Assembly: GCA_015501605.1 (NCBI GenBank)
Contig: JADNRZ010000009.1
Coordinates: 930,001 to 994,000 of the forward strand
From: Panaeolus papilionaceus
Taxonomy: Eukaryota; Basidiomycota; Agaricomycetes; Agaricales
Reading direction: 5' to 3'
DNA: 64,000 nucleotides
Positions 1 through 14,654 of the stretch are shown here, in pieces. Position 1 is the stretch's first letter. Each line of letters opens with the position of its first letter. The notes below the pieces were generated by a model that had not been told where the DNA came from, made no database searches, and worked only from the letters and a program-made list of their open reading frames with translations. A program made the position numbers and the translations under genes.

Positions 1-152
1 GCTGTCGGATTGATCAGAGGAATTTGAGGGTCTCTGCTCTTCCTCTGGTACGGTAAGATCTGCAAGCCAATTAGCAGAAAAACTCACTACTTGAGAGCAT
101 TATACTACGCACCGATAACCTTTTCCTTGCCTTTAGAAGTGACAGAAGCCAT
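1..152 (-). CDS. 5' end of an unidentified gene, cut by the window edge
   Basis: Reading the minus strand, an ATG at 152-150 opens a 40-nt exon (152-113). A GT-AG intron (112-60) follows, then a second exon runs off the window at position 1. The 33 visible residues begin MASVTSKGKEKVIDLTV and continue with an acidic, serine-rich stretch (PEEEQRPSNSSDQSDS). Splice signals are good (GTGCGT donor, TTGCAG acceptor) and the frame is open through both exons. A lysine-rich start followed by an acidic low-complexity tail would suit a nuclear or chromatin-associated protein, but nothing here identifies a family. It is divergent from COQ5, with 165 bp between the two start codons. Confidence 0.55.
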
Positions 153-317
153 GAAGAAATAAAATCAAATAAAAGTTGCGAAGAGGTTTAATGACAAGAG
201 ATCAAAATACCAAACAAGGCATTTTTCCAGGGTCAGTCAGAGGCTTCGGGTAGTCGCGCTTCGCTGCTGAACGCGACCAAGCACTTTCCATCAACAACCC
301 ACCACTGTTTCATAGTC
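153..317. promoter_or_regulatory. Divergent promoter between the left-edge gene and COQ5
   Basis: This 165-bp interval separates two start codons on opposite strands, so it must hold both 5' UTRs and both core promoters. It contains an A-rich half near 153-190 and a CT/GC half nearer COQ5. I see no clear TATA box facing COQ5. The role is inferred from position only. Confidence 0.5.
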
Positions 318-1337
318 ATGCAGCGGCTAAGCAGGACTTTGCCTCGTTTGAAAGCTTGCCGTACAGTTCCGTGTGTGCGCTTCAATTCTAGTCAGGCTCA
401 ACCCCAACCTCAACAACCCGACTCCCAACCAAAAACGACTTCCTTCGGATTCAGGTCTGTGCCCGAGGATGCCAAGGAATCTTTGGTTAAGAATGTTTTT
501 GACTCTGTCGCGTCAAAGTATGACCTTATGAACGATGCGACGTCGTTTGGTGTCCACAGGCTGTGGAAGGATAGCTTCGTATCTTCACTACGACCAGGAA
601 GGAAAGGACCTATGAAGTGCATCGACGTTGCAGGTGGTACCGGAGATATTGCCCTCCGCATTCTTGACTACGCTAAGGACAACCATTATGACCGGGAAAC
701 GACGGTGGAGGTTGTGGATATCAATGCCCAGATGCTAAAGGAGGGTTACCGCCGTTTCAAGCAAACCATGTACCACAACAGTGAGTCCAGTTTTTTTATT
801 GATACAGTAGTACTCGCATTCTGATGGGCCTGTCAGCACCACAAATATCCTTCAATGAAGCAAATGCTCAGGACCTTGGAGCAGACAAATTCAAGGACAA
901 TACATATGATCTGTACACTATTGCCTTTGGAATTCGCAACTGCACTTCTATTCCGGCCGTACTCAAAGAAGCCTACCGTGTTCTCAAGCCTGGAGCTACA
1001 TTTGCCTGCCTCGAGTTCAGCCAAGTTAACAACCCATTACTAAGAACGTAAGTGTTCAATTTTATTTCGATAGTTTCATAACTTATAATTAACATTATTT
1101 TATAGTGTGTACGACCAATACTCGTTCTCAGTTATTCCTGTCCTTGGAACGGTACTTGCAGGAGATAGCGCATCCTACCAATACTTGGTTGAATCTATCC
1201 GAAAATTCCCCCCTCAACCAGAATTCGCTCAAATGATTAGAGATGCTGGGTTCGTTACTGGCAAAGACGCTGATGGTGGAGCATGGACTGACTTGTGGGG
1301 TGGTATTGCGTGTATTCACACTGGGGTAAAATTATAG
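318..1337 (+). CDS. COQ5: 2-methoxy-6-polyprenyl-1,4-benzoquinol methylase, mitochondrial
   Basis: Three exons: 318-780, 837-1047 and 1106-1337, giving 301 residues. The product is the SAM-dependent C-methyltransferase of ubiquinone (coenzyme Q) biosynthesis, acting on the matrix side of the inner mitochondrial membrane in the CoQ synthome. The basic N-terminus ([16 protein letters not shown]) looks like a mitochondrial presequence. The UbiE/COQ5 signature [13 protein letters not shown] lies near residues 61-73. SAM motif I (DVAGGTGD) follows near 103-110, and the second family signature [15 protein letters not shown] lies in exon 2. Exon 3 begins with [14 protein letters not shown], as in other Coq5 proteins. 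Length matches fungal Coq5 (about 300). The ATG at 318 is the first in frame and is followed directly by the presequence. Identity is secure; only UTR limits are unknown. Confidence 0.95.
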
Positions 1338-1533
1338 AGCTATAATACTTCACTAATAGATGTAGTTTTGTCGACAGAGCTTAATTAATACACTGACCAT
1401 TATTGGATTCGATTGTATTAAGAATGTTAGACAGCCCGAGTGTACCCATATTTGCCACGGGCCCACGATCGAGTGGCACGCCATCATCTTTGCAGTCTGC
1501 TAGTTCCCCTTTCTCTTGATACCCTCCGTCCTC

Positions 1534-4331
<2,798 letters not shown>

Positions 4332-5029
4332 GTTTTCCTGTTGTACTTTTTACGTAGGTCCAGTTTGTAACATATAATCCTGTCTTGCATTGTATATATA
4401 TAACATAGGATTCTGTACACTTCTGTGTGATTCAGTTTCTCTTTCTGTCTCCTTCCATGTTAGTACTTCTGCAAAAATCACCTTCTGGGCACTGAGTACG
4501 TTTCGTCCTTCGTCGTCTTCCGAACCTTCACTCACTGCTTTCCACAGACCATTAGCAGCAAAGAATGGTATTGATGGTTGTCTTCATGCATAGTGATTCG
4601 GGAACTGCTGGCAGCTGACAATGTGAGAGGACATTCCTTTCGTGAGTGCTTTGTTCAGGCAGGCACACGCATAGTTACTTATTATGTTTTTTGCAAGTTA
4701 TTTATAGCCCAACTCAATAAAACTTTTCGGCAGACCTTGACAAGATGGAATTTGCCGCCACCATCGCTTCATTGCAGACCCCATGAGCATGACGGGCTGT
4801 GGGTTCTCTTGAGACCTTCTAGTGCTCTTACTACCACCGAGCCCCTTCTCAGCGAAGTGGCACCTTCCAACTAGGTAACTCTTTCGGGTATTCCCACTGT
4901 GTCTAAAATCCCCACCGATGTCTTTCTAACTTAAAACTGGCTGCATGTTGAACAGGGCACTGTCCTTCTTTCACTCGCTCACAACCACGAGTGGTCAACC
5001 CTCAAAGTTCAGCATCACAAACTGAGGGG
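4332..5029. other. Intergenic region between CUL1 and the DUF6534 gene
   Basis: About 700 bp with no coding sequence I can support. The first part (to about 4420) is AT-rich with a short TA run near 4393-4402 and is probably the CUL1 3' UTR. The rest presumably holds the promoter of the downstream membrane-protein gene. Short open frames here lack family resemblance. Confidence 0.5.
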
Positions 5030-7173
5030 ATGATTTTAACAACGGTGGACACGCAGTATGGCGCGGCTTTCATTGGGTTGATTATCAGCGCTATGTACGT
5101 CCTCCTTTTTTGCCCCTTCCCACAGGGCACGACTAATCGCGTCCTCAGCTTGTACGGAGTTACGATGCTGCAGACGTGAGTAATACCAGGTTGTTTCCCC
5201 TTGCACTACCAGTGACGAATACGACCGGATTCCTTCAGATATCTATACTTTAGGTGAGTTATAGTGGCGCCGCTTTCACCTGGCAACCGACAAAACTTTC
5301 ATAGACAATATCCAAAAGACTCGTGGTTTATCAAGTCCATGGTCAGATCGTCTTCTAATCAGCAAACCAAATGTCAACCTTAACGTTTGCGATTTTAGGT
5401 GGTTCTACTTTGGGTCTTGGATACGACGCATCTCCTTCTATGCACAATCGCAATCTATACGTCCGTCATTCAAACCCTTTATCAAGTACCAATGTTCTGA
5501 TAGCCATCATAGATACCTTGTTAGAAACTTCAATAATCCCGAAGCATTGAAGAAATCGACATGGTGCGTCTACAGCGTAATCAGCAGTGTGCTTATGCGC
5601 TTAACATACCACATCCCAACAGGAGCATGAATGTGAAGTCAACTATCTTTCCTAGTTCTTTCTCATATTAACGGATTACATCAGCTGCAAACGGATTGCA
5701 ATGTAGGTCGCAACCCATTCAGTTCTGAGCGCCCTTGTTGATGCCCAGCGCTTATAGGGTCTGATCGCATTCATCGTTCAATGGTGTGTATATTTACTCT
5801 GGCTGTCCAATGGTGATACCAACCCTTTATAGCTTTTTCGCTCGCAGAGTTTGGATCAGTGAGCCTAATTACCGTGCAGCACATTGACAACCTTCCAACT
5901 TTTTTTTTTCAGTGTCCAAGAACTATCTGATAGTGATAACTGTTGTAAGCATGAGCGCCAAATAGCTGCACCTAGACTGATGTTGTCCACAGGTGATATT
6001 TGCTGCCATCCATTTCGGTACGTACTACCTCGTACATCGAACGTTTGACATACTTAAAACAGTCCACAGTACTTGGCATCTGTGAGTTGCCCAATAATGT
6101 CAGAAACGGTCAATATCTGACCATCGGTAACCCTCACTGACAGATTTTTCAATTGAAGAGTAAAACCCTTTCCCCTAAATTAAGCCATATGATACTTATT
6201 AGAGGTTTAGATTCGCTCTCGTCGAGATCAGCCGCTTTCCAGTTCTGATAGTGAGTCGGGTTCATTCCTATCCACCGGCCTCGTCTTAGTTCTCTCTCAT
6301 AGTGGGTAACTTGTACTGGGCTTGGTAGTGCTGCTGCGGCCGACGTTATCATCGCTGTCTCCCTTTGTTACTACCTAACCAAGAGCCGTACAGGATTTGC
6401 ACGGTATGGAGATCGTTGACTGTGACGATTAAGTTGAAGCCTGACGAGTGAGGATGTAACTAGGACCGATTCGCTAATTACGACACTCATCGTCTACAGC
6501 CTGACCACTGGACTTATAACAAGGTCAGCATAAGAGCCTCACAATGTGTGTACCTCCTGACAATCTGGTTTGTATAGCCTGATTGCATTCATCTGTGTGG
6601 TGACGGTACGATAATATGTTCACCTCACATGCACCTTTGACCTTATTCATCCTTAGTTCGCTATAATGCCAACCAACTTTATTTGGCTCGGGTTCTTTTG
6701 GCTGATTGGGAAATGTAGGTCCAAAACTTCGAAACTGGGGCATAAAACTGAATTATTTTATCTTTGCGTAGGTTACGTCAATTCTTTCCTTGCTGCGTGA
6801 GTGAAACCTGCTTCGCTAAGCTTGTGGAGCAAGACTCATCCAAACTACAGCCTAAATAGCCGAGAATCTCTCCGAGAACAAGTGGCGGCACAGCAAGACG
6901 GGACGTTTCTACAGTTGACACCCTTTCGTGCAATGAACTCCGTACACCATTCTGAGGCACCTCATGCAAGTATCGACCGCAAAGAGAATCCCTATTGCAA
7001 CGCCGCACAACCTCTGGCCGTCACCGTGCAGACGCAAACTGTCACACGATGCGACTACGAATTTGTTGTTTCAACGGTAAGAATCTTTCCAATTCGCACT
7101 GCGCAATGTATTGATAGATAAATTTGCATAGCCTGTGACAGCTAACGACGATAAGTCTGAGGCCTCTGCTTGA
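5030..7173 (+). CDS. DUF6534-type multipass membrane protein, 22 exons
   Basis: I join 22 exons: 5030-5094, 5149-5175, 5239-5253, 5305-5341, 5399-5460, 5513-5563, 5623-5632, 5685-5702, 5758-5783, 5833-5858, 5913-5944, 5993-6017, 6070-6081, 6144-6159, 6205-6250, 6303-6403, 6464-6523, 6578-6605, 6657-6714, 6772-6796, 6851-7076, 7132-7173. They encode 335 residues with a continuous frame and seven or so hydrophobic segments (for example FIGLIISA, VVLLWVLDTTHLLLC, VIFAAIHFVLGIYF, AAAADVIIAVSLCYYL, FIWLGFFWLIG). The order matches the family expanded in mushrooms: YxYF..YPKDSWFIK, then a W-S-M segment, then GSAAAADV...SRTGF.RTDSLITTLI, then a hydrophilic tail. Function is unknown; some relatives are described only as plasma-membrane proteins. 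Several exons are 10-18 nt, so automated models are likely to be w​rong here. A GTG at 4991 is in frame but not a credible eukaryotic start. Confidence 0.85.
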
Positions 7174-8402
7174 TTGGCGAAAATTCTGGATCACACGCGA
7201 AGTTTGGAAGGCAGTCCTTCAACCTCGACTCTCATTCGTGGAATATTTATATCCTTTAGATACCCCACGCTCATGCCCACCTCTGGTGGTGCAGGTCGCT
7301 ATTGTATGATTTATTAATTGTAAATGTACTGATATACAGGAGTAGCGAGTGGATAACGCTTCTTCGCTCCAAGATGGAGGCAGATATCGATAGGGATGGA
7401 CATCATTCTAACGCTCGTCACCTATGCCCTGACGTATCCATTCAGGGATTATAAACTGTTTATATGCATTTGGACAGAATGTATCACTACGTATGCCGGT
7501 CTCTACCGGTCCTTCATTTGTAGCCCAGAGAATATTATACATACCCAAAATAGCGTCCGGACTAGAGGTAGTGAAAACAACCCCGACTCCCGATTGGTGG
7601 TGTGAGGCTGCTATATATGCATTATGTGGAGATTATGAACCAATTATACTTGGCTTTCTCGACATTCTACCTTCGACGCAATGAGGTCAAAATAGATACT
7701 AGGTAGTGTATTAAACAGTCGAATAAATTTATTTTCTTCAATTGCGATAGGTACCCTGATGTGAGCGTCAAATGGTAATATCCTCTTTGTTCAGATGCCA
7801 TTGTTAGACTCAGGAACTTCAGTGATTGCGTTGGTTATGTAGTCGCGTAATTCAATGCGTGAAGCTAACTTATTAGAGACGAGCTTAGGTGTTATAAAGA
7901 TGAAATTTCGTTGGAAATTTGGCATTGCGCTGTGTGTCCGTGTGAGGCGATGAGCAAGGTGATTGGAGACCCAAGTGACCGGTTTACAGCTCAAGAGCCC
8001 TGGCCCTGAGGCAATCACCGACATTTTTATCCGCTTCTGGAAACTACTTGTTTGAGAAAAGTCCAGTGAACTAAAAATAGATTGCGTTGCGAAGAGCTTC
8101 ACCTTCAAGCGTTACTCACAAAAAACTAATTGGTTGCCGATCGATAACTTTGGAAAAGCACACAACGAGGGTTTTTAAAATCTCTCATGCCACATTACAT
8201 ACAGCATACCTCGTTACGGCCAAGTTCTCTGTCAGGCCAAAGTGTGAGATGGATTCACTCAAAACTAGCGAATAGAGTAGTAGTATGCAAACACTATCCG
8301 AAGTTGTAAGTGAAGATTCTTCGTGTCCTCAGGAATCAATGGGTAATAAACCCTACATGAAGCGGACCTCGTTTCGTACTCGCAAGCTCGCAAGCTCTGT
8401 TG

Positions 8403-8421
8403 TTTTTTTTTTAAAAAAAAA
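8403..8421. repeat. T10-A9 homopolymer junction
   Basis: Ten T bases (8403-8412) are followed without spacer by nine A bases (8413-8421), forming an almost perfect palindrome. It could be a rigid AT tract or a remnant of two A-tailed insertions in opposite orientation. Homopolymers are also common sites of sequencing error. Confidence 0.7.
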
Positions 8422-8545
8422 CTCAAGTAATGGAACCACTCAGCCATGTGGAAAGTGTCATCTCAATATCGATGTCCCCTCATTGAATGTTTGAAACCGG
8501 TTTAAGCTTAAGGTCAATCAACACTTGAGCAAAATGGACTAGATT

Positions 8546-8567
8546 CCGAGGCCTTTAAAGGCTTCGG
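8546..8567. repeat. 22-bp inverted repeat centred on TTTAAA
   Basis: The arms CCGAGGCCTTT and AAAGGCTTCGG are inverted complements except for one mismatched pair. A related sequence (CCTTTAAAGG followed by AAAGGCCTCGG) occurs near 8741-8765. The two could be copies of one small element or remnants of a transposon terminus. No target-site duplication could be established. Confidence 0.6.
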
Positions 8568-8859
8568 TCGGGTTTCTGTCCCCTGCAGACCTCAAACAGT
8601 TGCCAAGCTTTTCATGCATCTTCTGCCATGTGAGCATTTTCCATGTGTTCCTTCTCTTGCAAAGCGCTTAAGTTCATCGTCCTATGTAGATTAGTCTCAT
8701 GTTGTATTCAGAGCAATGAGACCAACATCAAAACTTAACCTTTAAAGGATGAAAGGCCTCGGTGAATGCCGCGCGCAGCGACGGTCCGCTTTGCCAGGTT
8801 TGGCTATACAGTATATAATGACGCCAGCTTTAGCGTATCTCGCGTCGCAGCTTACTTGT

Positions 8860-9243
8860 CTACCGTGCGTAATGTGTGCGGGTGTGTGTAGGTGGGTGGC
8901 ATTGTGGGTTCAACCAGAGGTGTAGCACTGAATGCCAGCCAGCCCGACATATAGGTGCCTTTGGCCGTGAGTATATTATGTGCGGCCTTAGAACATTTGT
9001 TTCAATTGTTACCACTAATTTCCGCAGATAACCCTCTAACAGACAAATTTCGTCGCGTTGTAACTTGTCGATATCAGACTTCTGGGATTTAAGCTCAGCC
9101 CTACCGTGAATATATTCGTCGTCTGTCGGAAAACTCCGACGCATTCGGTGCTCACTGCTGATGATCGCATTGGGGCGTTCGCGCCTGTTCACACGCAGAT
9201 CACTCCATAAAGCGAGTAGGGACGGATCGAATTGTGGTTTCAC
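8860..9243 (-). pseudogene. Fragment of an F-box-like gene
   Basis: The minus strand is open over 127 codons. Residues 41-78 of that frame (DNA 9123-9010) read DDEYIHGRAELKSQKSDID followed by a leucine-rich heptad pattern (KLQRDEICLLEGYLRKL). This coiled-coil start preceding the F-box is very common in Agaricomycete F-box-like proteins. After it the expected F-box (LPxEIL...VC..W) does not follow in any frame, and the frame has no in-frame ATG at its beginning, only an internal one. I read it as a decayed or truncated member of the expanded F-box family. A live gene with an unusual continuation is possible but unsupported. Confidence 0.45.
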
Positions 9244-12200
9244 TCACAATCATTCGCTGATCTTTCAAAGAATGTTTGTTGCTACAAGAAAAAACCAACT
9301 GAGCCGCACCAATTCGACTTGACTCAATGCTTGCTATCATCGAACTCGTAATCTTTGGTGGTTCGCATCTGACGAGCAGAGGTCTGGGAATGACCCCATG
9401 TCGTAGGTATTAAGGAGTAGGTATAGAGCTACCTCGCTTGGGATGGCAAAATAGCTAATACGGTCATGATAATGCAGTGCATCTACTTTTCATTCATGAG
9501 TACCATATCCGAAATCCTATTCGCAAGGGGGAACGACGCGGCTTTACACTTTTATTCGCGTTTTGGCCGACTTTAGTGCACGCGAAATTAATGGATGTCG
9601 GTTTTAACACCTGGTACTCCAGAAAGTAACCACCCGTGAATGGATCACTCAAGACTCAGGAACGGGTGGGCAAAGGTGTGCCTTGGCTTGAAACCCACTT
9701 TGGATGCCGCTTCGCTTTGTTCTTTAAACGCTCATGTACATAAGTTCTATAACCACCACAGGGTCGATTTGACTTAATGACTCACTCCATGTTAGACTGA
9801 CCATGCGCATGCTCGCGGCTACTAGAGTACGATCTAGCTAACATTTGTTTTTCTGTTCCTTTTGCATTCGATAGACTCAATTGACTCAATAGGTTCAGTG
9901 GGTTCAGGGCATGTCCCGCAGTCGCGAGTTCAGTGGGTAGGCTCTACAAAGGTATCTAAGTCCTGTTTCAGGGTTCTGTCTGCTTGCTGGTGCGCGGACA
10001 TGAGTCGAGAACCTGTCGAAAGGCACTAACAGAGGATGTGGATCCTTATCATGAAAGTGACATTATGATTCATAGGCAAGGCCTAGAAATCATGCCCGCC
10101 GTCAAGAGGGTATATCCCGAAAGTGTTCCTTGCCCAGCTGACATATATATGCAGTTAGTTGAACAATAACGTTTCGGTGCTGTCCCCCTGTATGTCCTCT
10201 GTGACCGTGGAGGGGAATAGCACCCACTAGCCGCGGCTACGCACTTCCGAGCCCTAATTATTTAATTTCGCTGTCACTCCAGTGTCACTCAGTAGCCTCA
10301 GTTAAAGTACTAGGTTCGGGTGCCCTCGGCAAGTTAAATGAACGCGTGAAATATGTTTCAAACGGCCAACTTCTGGGAATTAAAACAAGGTTCTAGATGG
10401 ACTATACCGCCGTTGCTTATACAGCGCATGGCGCAATATGAGTAGAGAACCTTGGTACCAAGGCCGAGTTTATGGGGGTGTGGGGCCTATGACTCAAGGA
10501 GATAAGATATAAGTGAAGAATACCAGGCTCGTTTATCTTTTTGCCTGTTTCTGACATATGGACTGGTTCAAGCTCTGAGGAATCGAGCAGCGTGAGACGC
10601 GTATATACACATTCTGTCGTTAAAAGAAGGACAAGGACAACAGTCGTATGAAGCGTTTTAGGGGACTAGGGTATCGAAAAGGGAAGGAGTGGAAGTAAAA
10701 AGCGGCAAGTCGATCGCCAGTGCGGACGACATGGGAAGCAACTGGTGGGATTCTTGGATCAGGTGCTGACTCTGTGGATGAAGAGTTTCCGTTCATGTGC
10801 ATGAACCTTCGATGGCGAAGTTTCTGAAACAATACCCAGCCTTTTCTATGAGTCGAGTAGCCCCGTATCAGCTCTACCTTGTTGTGTGCAAAGAAAAACA
10901 TGCGGGTTCGAATGGTACAATCTACTGGTAGGACTGCTGCGAAGGTTCCACCGGACGAATCATATTCGAAGTTCTTCTATAACGCCGATAAATACCCACA
11001 ATGCAATAACCTCACTGAGTCACTGAAATAAAGGAAACAGAAACATGAACAAATGTGTTTGGGTTCTCGTTGCCCTACCATATTTGCGAGACGCAGGAGC
11101 AACTATCGGCCACCATAACGGCATGCTATCTCTGCACACGAAGGGGGGATCATGCCAGTGAGCCTCAGTCTCAACCCTCAGCTATAAGGAGCTTACAGGC
11201 AAGCGTACCCTCGATTAGGAAGTAACAGAGACCGAGGCGCCGTCTCGAGCCTCGGGGACTAATCATGAAAACATATCATTCGAGCTAGATAACATATCCA
11301 AAAATAGATCATTAGCCTTGCCACAGAAAGCGTTTTGATGAAACTGCTGTTGTCGCCAACTATGAATAAACGCACAGCTGCTATATTCTACTTTTGATCA
11401 TGAATTGACCGATGAGAGCCTTGCAATGTCCTCGAATAGCCACGCATCAACACAGATACAGTTATGTATTCGTTATCGCTTCATGTGTTGCATCGCATCT
11501 TATCGCTGAAACTTAGCATCAGACGCAACCGATCGGTTGCCCATTAACCCCAAAAACCGTCATGCAGTCGTTATGGAACATCGTGTTATAATGTCAGAGA
11601 TGTACGTACCAGGCAAGGTCTCGCACAAGGTGTATTATGGGAAGCCTCGAAGCCTCGAGGCAAATGAGTTCGAATGGGGGTAGCCAATGCCCAAGCCGAA
11701 CCCCGAGTCGATACAAACGAACCACTCGATGCTTATGAGCTGCTCGAACTGCGAAATGAGCTTCCTCGGACACGTGGGATTTCCTGTGCACGCATGGACT
11801 AGCCTTGGGAAGTTAATACAGAATACGTGGGGTCGAACTCGCTCGTGGACATCCTCATAAAGAAAAGAAAGCAGAACGTAAAAGAGCTGCAAGCCATTCA
11901 AACACCAAAAAACAAAACGTGTGGACTGTGATCTGTTTGCTTACACGCCCTCGAAGCGGTACGGCACCCGCACAGGGGCCAGATGACATTCAGGGAACTC
12001 CAGGGTCGAAAAATACGCAGGGGCAAGTTGGATGCCCGAAATTACTAAATCAGGCACAAAGTCCTTGATGATGAAGCAAGCGCGTGTTGGCCTCTCTATC
12101 AGAAGTGTAACAAAGCGTCTGTATGGGATGCGGCATTCGAAGGGCCTCGAAGATATCGACAGGGGGAAAACAGGGAAAAGTCACCGCCAGGTCCGAGATT

Positions 12201-14654
12201 TCGAAACACCGTGTAATAGAATTGTGACTTACCAGGGCCTTGGTATGCAATACCATTGAAGATTGTGCTGAGAAAGGGGTAATTGGTTCGGTGCAGCATA
12301 TGGTGCTCAATGAAAATTTGCAATATGAATAATCTGATATCGCATAATAGCACGGGCCATTCAAAATAGTAAACGGAAGCAATTTGCATACATACAGCGT
12401 CTTATCAAACAGCTATGGAAAGGGGAGTCAAGGCACCAACTCTCGAAGCTCGGAACTGCGCGCGTCAGACGAAAACAATAGTTGAAAGTTTAAGGGCAGT
12501 CAAAGATCAGAGTTTGAGCTTCGAGGATGACGAGTTCAGGGGGAACAAGTCGTAAAAATGAGAATGAACTCGTCCACGGAAGTAGGATTGATGGTTGGTG
12601 AGAGTGTCCATGAATGATGAATTGGATTTCTTACGCACCTATACAAAAATTTCATCACCGGCGACAGATCAAAGCGACACCTGTGCACATTTTTGCTTTC
12701 GTCTGCCACACGATGAATGGCCCAGGGCCATATTTGTATTGCGTTCACAACCCTCTCTTTGGGATCGTCGCTGGGATAAAGAAGGGAAAAAAAGACGAGA
12801 GGATATGACTGCACGAATGGAGTGAAAACGGAGTATACACAAAGTGCACGACAACGAATGCGTTAAAATGATGCTGGTTGCATCATTATGGAGACGCTCT
12901 TCGGCCAGAAACCAGCATGAAAGAGAAACGCCGGGTGTCGCTATCGCTGTTTTGATTAAGCATGCCCAGCTTTGCTGTGGCGTCTTAGCGACGTCGAGCG
13001 TTCTGTGGATGGATGGTCGAAACGGAGCCTTCGGCGTAAACTTCATGCACAAACTGGTTCGTTGTCATACTTCACAGAGCTTTCAGATAAGTGAGAATCG
13101 AGGCCGTTCATATTCATCACAAATCATGCTTAACATAGACACTTGAGAGCCTCGATTTTCGAAAAGCTGCCCCCGAGTGCAGGGAAGGGTGCCTTTGTTC
13201 AGTTTGGTGCTCCTCGATTGTTATGATTGCTGTGAGGATGTGGGTTCAGATTGTCGCACCTGTCCATTATGGACGTACCGGTGACTCTGGGCGCATACGC
13301 TGCCATTCACTTGGGTGGATATGATGAATGCAATGAAATACACAAGCAAGAGGCAAGCGCGCACGCGAATCGACAGAGAGTCGGGCTCCTTGATCACAAA
13401 TGAACTGGTGCGTATGAATTCGTTTTACTCATCAGCGAATCGGACCTGATGAGAATCGAATTCAGAAAGTCATTCGCGTGTACGGTTTCGCCTATGTAGC
13501 CCCATGATGATGTCCGGCATAATTACTTTGAATAGAAAACCTTTATCCTTTCATTTCATTAAAGAACCGCGCGGGTCCCCCTCCTGAAGCGCGAATGTAC
13601 ATACGACTCCGAGGGGAACTATGTAAGCGAATGCGTACCTTGAAAAATTAAAGCTTCAAGCGCTACCCAAAGACGGAGTCGAGACCGTCTTGAGCAAACT
13701 CGAGCGGGGTTAAACTGTTGCGGTGTGGAAAGGCGGACGGACGGATGGATAATGGCGGAAGCGGAAATCGCCACACACTCTCCATGACCATATGCACAAC
13801 GGGGCTGCGTATCATGAAAGAAGCAGGTGGGGGAGTCAGGATGAGTATGTGGCTTTCGCTTGGGGTTGGTTCGACTGAAAGGGTGATTGTCAATTTAGGT
13901 TTACAAGCGCAGTGATATGAAAGAAACAATCAAGAATCAGAAGGTGGTCAACAATCGAGTTTCTTGGTTGAAAGAAAGTGAGAAAATGTAGAGATCCGAG
14001 TCTGGGGACATGTGAACGATATGAAGTTTGAACCGGGTCTGCTTTGAATATGATTTGGATAGATTTCTGATGCGCCAGCGGGTGGATCAGTCAGTGTAAA
14101 GGTTCTTGACGAGAGTTCTACGTATCATTGCTGGGGGCGTAGTTTTGGCGTTGATTGGACAGCCGTGGGCGGTATATAGACTTTTATGTACTTATGCACT
14201 TCCTCGGTATGAGCCTGATCCGTCGGTCTTTTTTAAACTTGTCAATGTTGAAGAAAAAAAAAAAAAAAAAGTCTGTGCATTGTCAAAAAAGTGACGGTGA
14301 ATGATTGATGGAACGTGTACTGAATATACATAGGCGAGCTAGTTATTTCTCTGAAAAGTTGAGATGTTGAGTGGTTCAGCTCGTGCAAGTGGCGGTTCAA
14401 AGGTTCAGAAGACGAGGTTCGGACACAGATTTATATGACAGCGGCAGTCAAAAATAAACTTGAAAGGATCAGAAAAAGAAAGAGAAAAAAGTAAAAAGTC
14501 TGATAGCTTTGACGTTTAGAACCAAGTCTGACTCGACCTGAAAGAAAAGAGTTGTTGATTGAACGCTCGTTGCTCAACCTACACCTCCCACGCGTCTAGG
14601 CACGTGCATGCAATTCAAATTGACGCGTCTCGATGCCTTTCCCACGCATAAACC
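9244..14654. other. Gene-poor region upstream of RTT109
   Basis: About 5.4 kb without a gene I can support on either strand. The open frames (up to about 127 codons at 12669-13052 minus) have no recognisable domain, biased cysteine content or repeated motifs. No long terminal repeats, reverse-transcriptase or transposase motifs were seen. Between about 11.22 and 12.56 kb the tetranucleotide TCGA, often within CCTCGAAG-like words, is clearly frequent (I count 18 in 1.34 kb). The last 600 bp should include the RTT109 promoter and 5' UTR. Confidence 0.55.
14254..14270 (+). repeat. A17 homopolymer
   Basis: Seventeen consecutive A bases about 385 bp upstream of RTT109. Such tracts can exclude nucleosomes in fungal promoters; here that is only an inference. 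It could also mark the tail of a retrotransposed insertion. Confidence 0.7.

Larger units (their letters stand above)
7174..8859. other. Intergenic region, no gene supported
   Basis: This is the first part of a gene-poor stretch. The start is the 3' flank of the DUF6534 gene. Open frames on both strands (up to about 105 codons) show no motif, no signal peptide with a following domain, and no consistent splice pattern. It contains a T10A9 block at 8403-8421 and a 22-bp inverted repeat at 8546-8567. Confidence 0.6.

Noticed and set aside
10890..10915. GGTTCGAAT word resembling a tRNA B box
   Set aside because: The flanking bases do not form the five-pair T-arm stem, and no A box or acceptor stem is present at the right distance.
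12669..13052. 127-codon minus-strand frame in the gene-poor region
   Set aside because: Its residue composition is random-like, with no domain or conserved splice structure.
7174..14654. Retrotransposon or LTR pair explaining the gene-poor region
   Set aside because: No direct terminal repeats, polyprotein motifs or primer-binding site could be found by eye.
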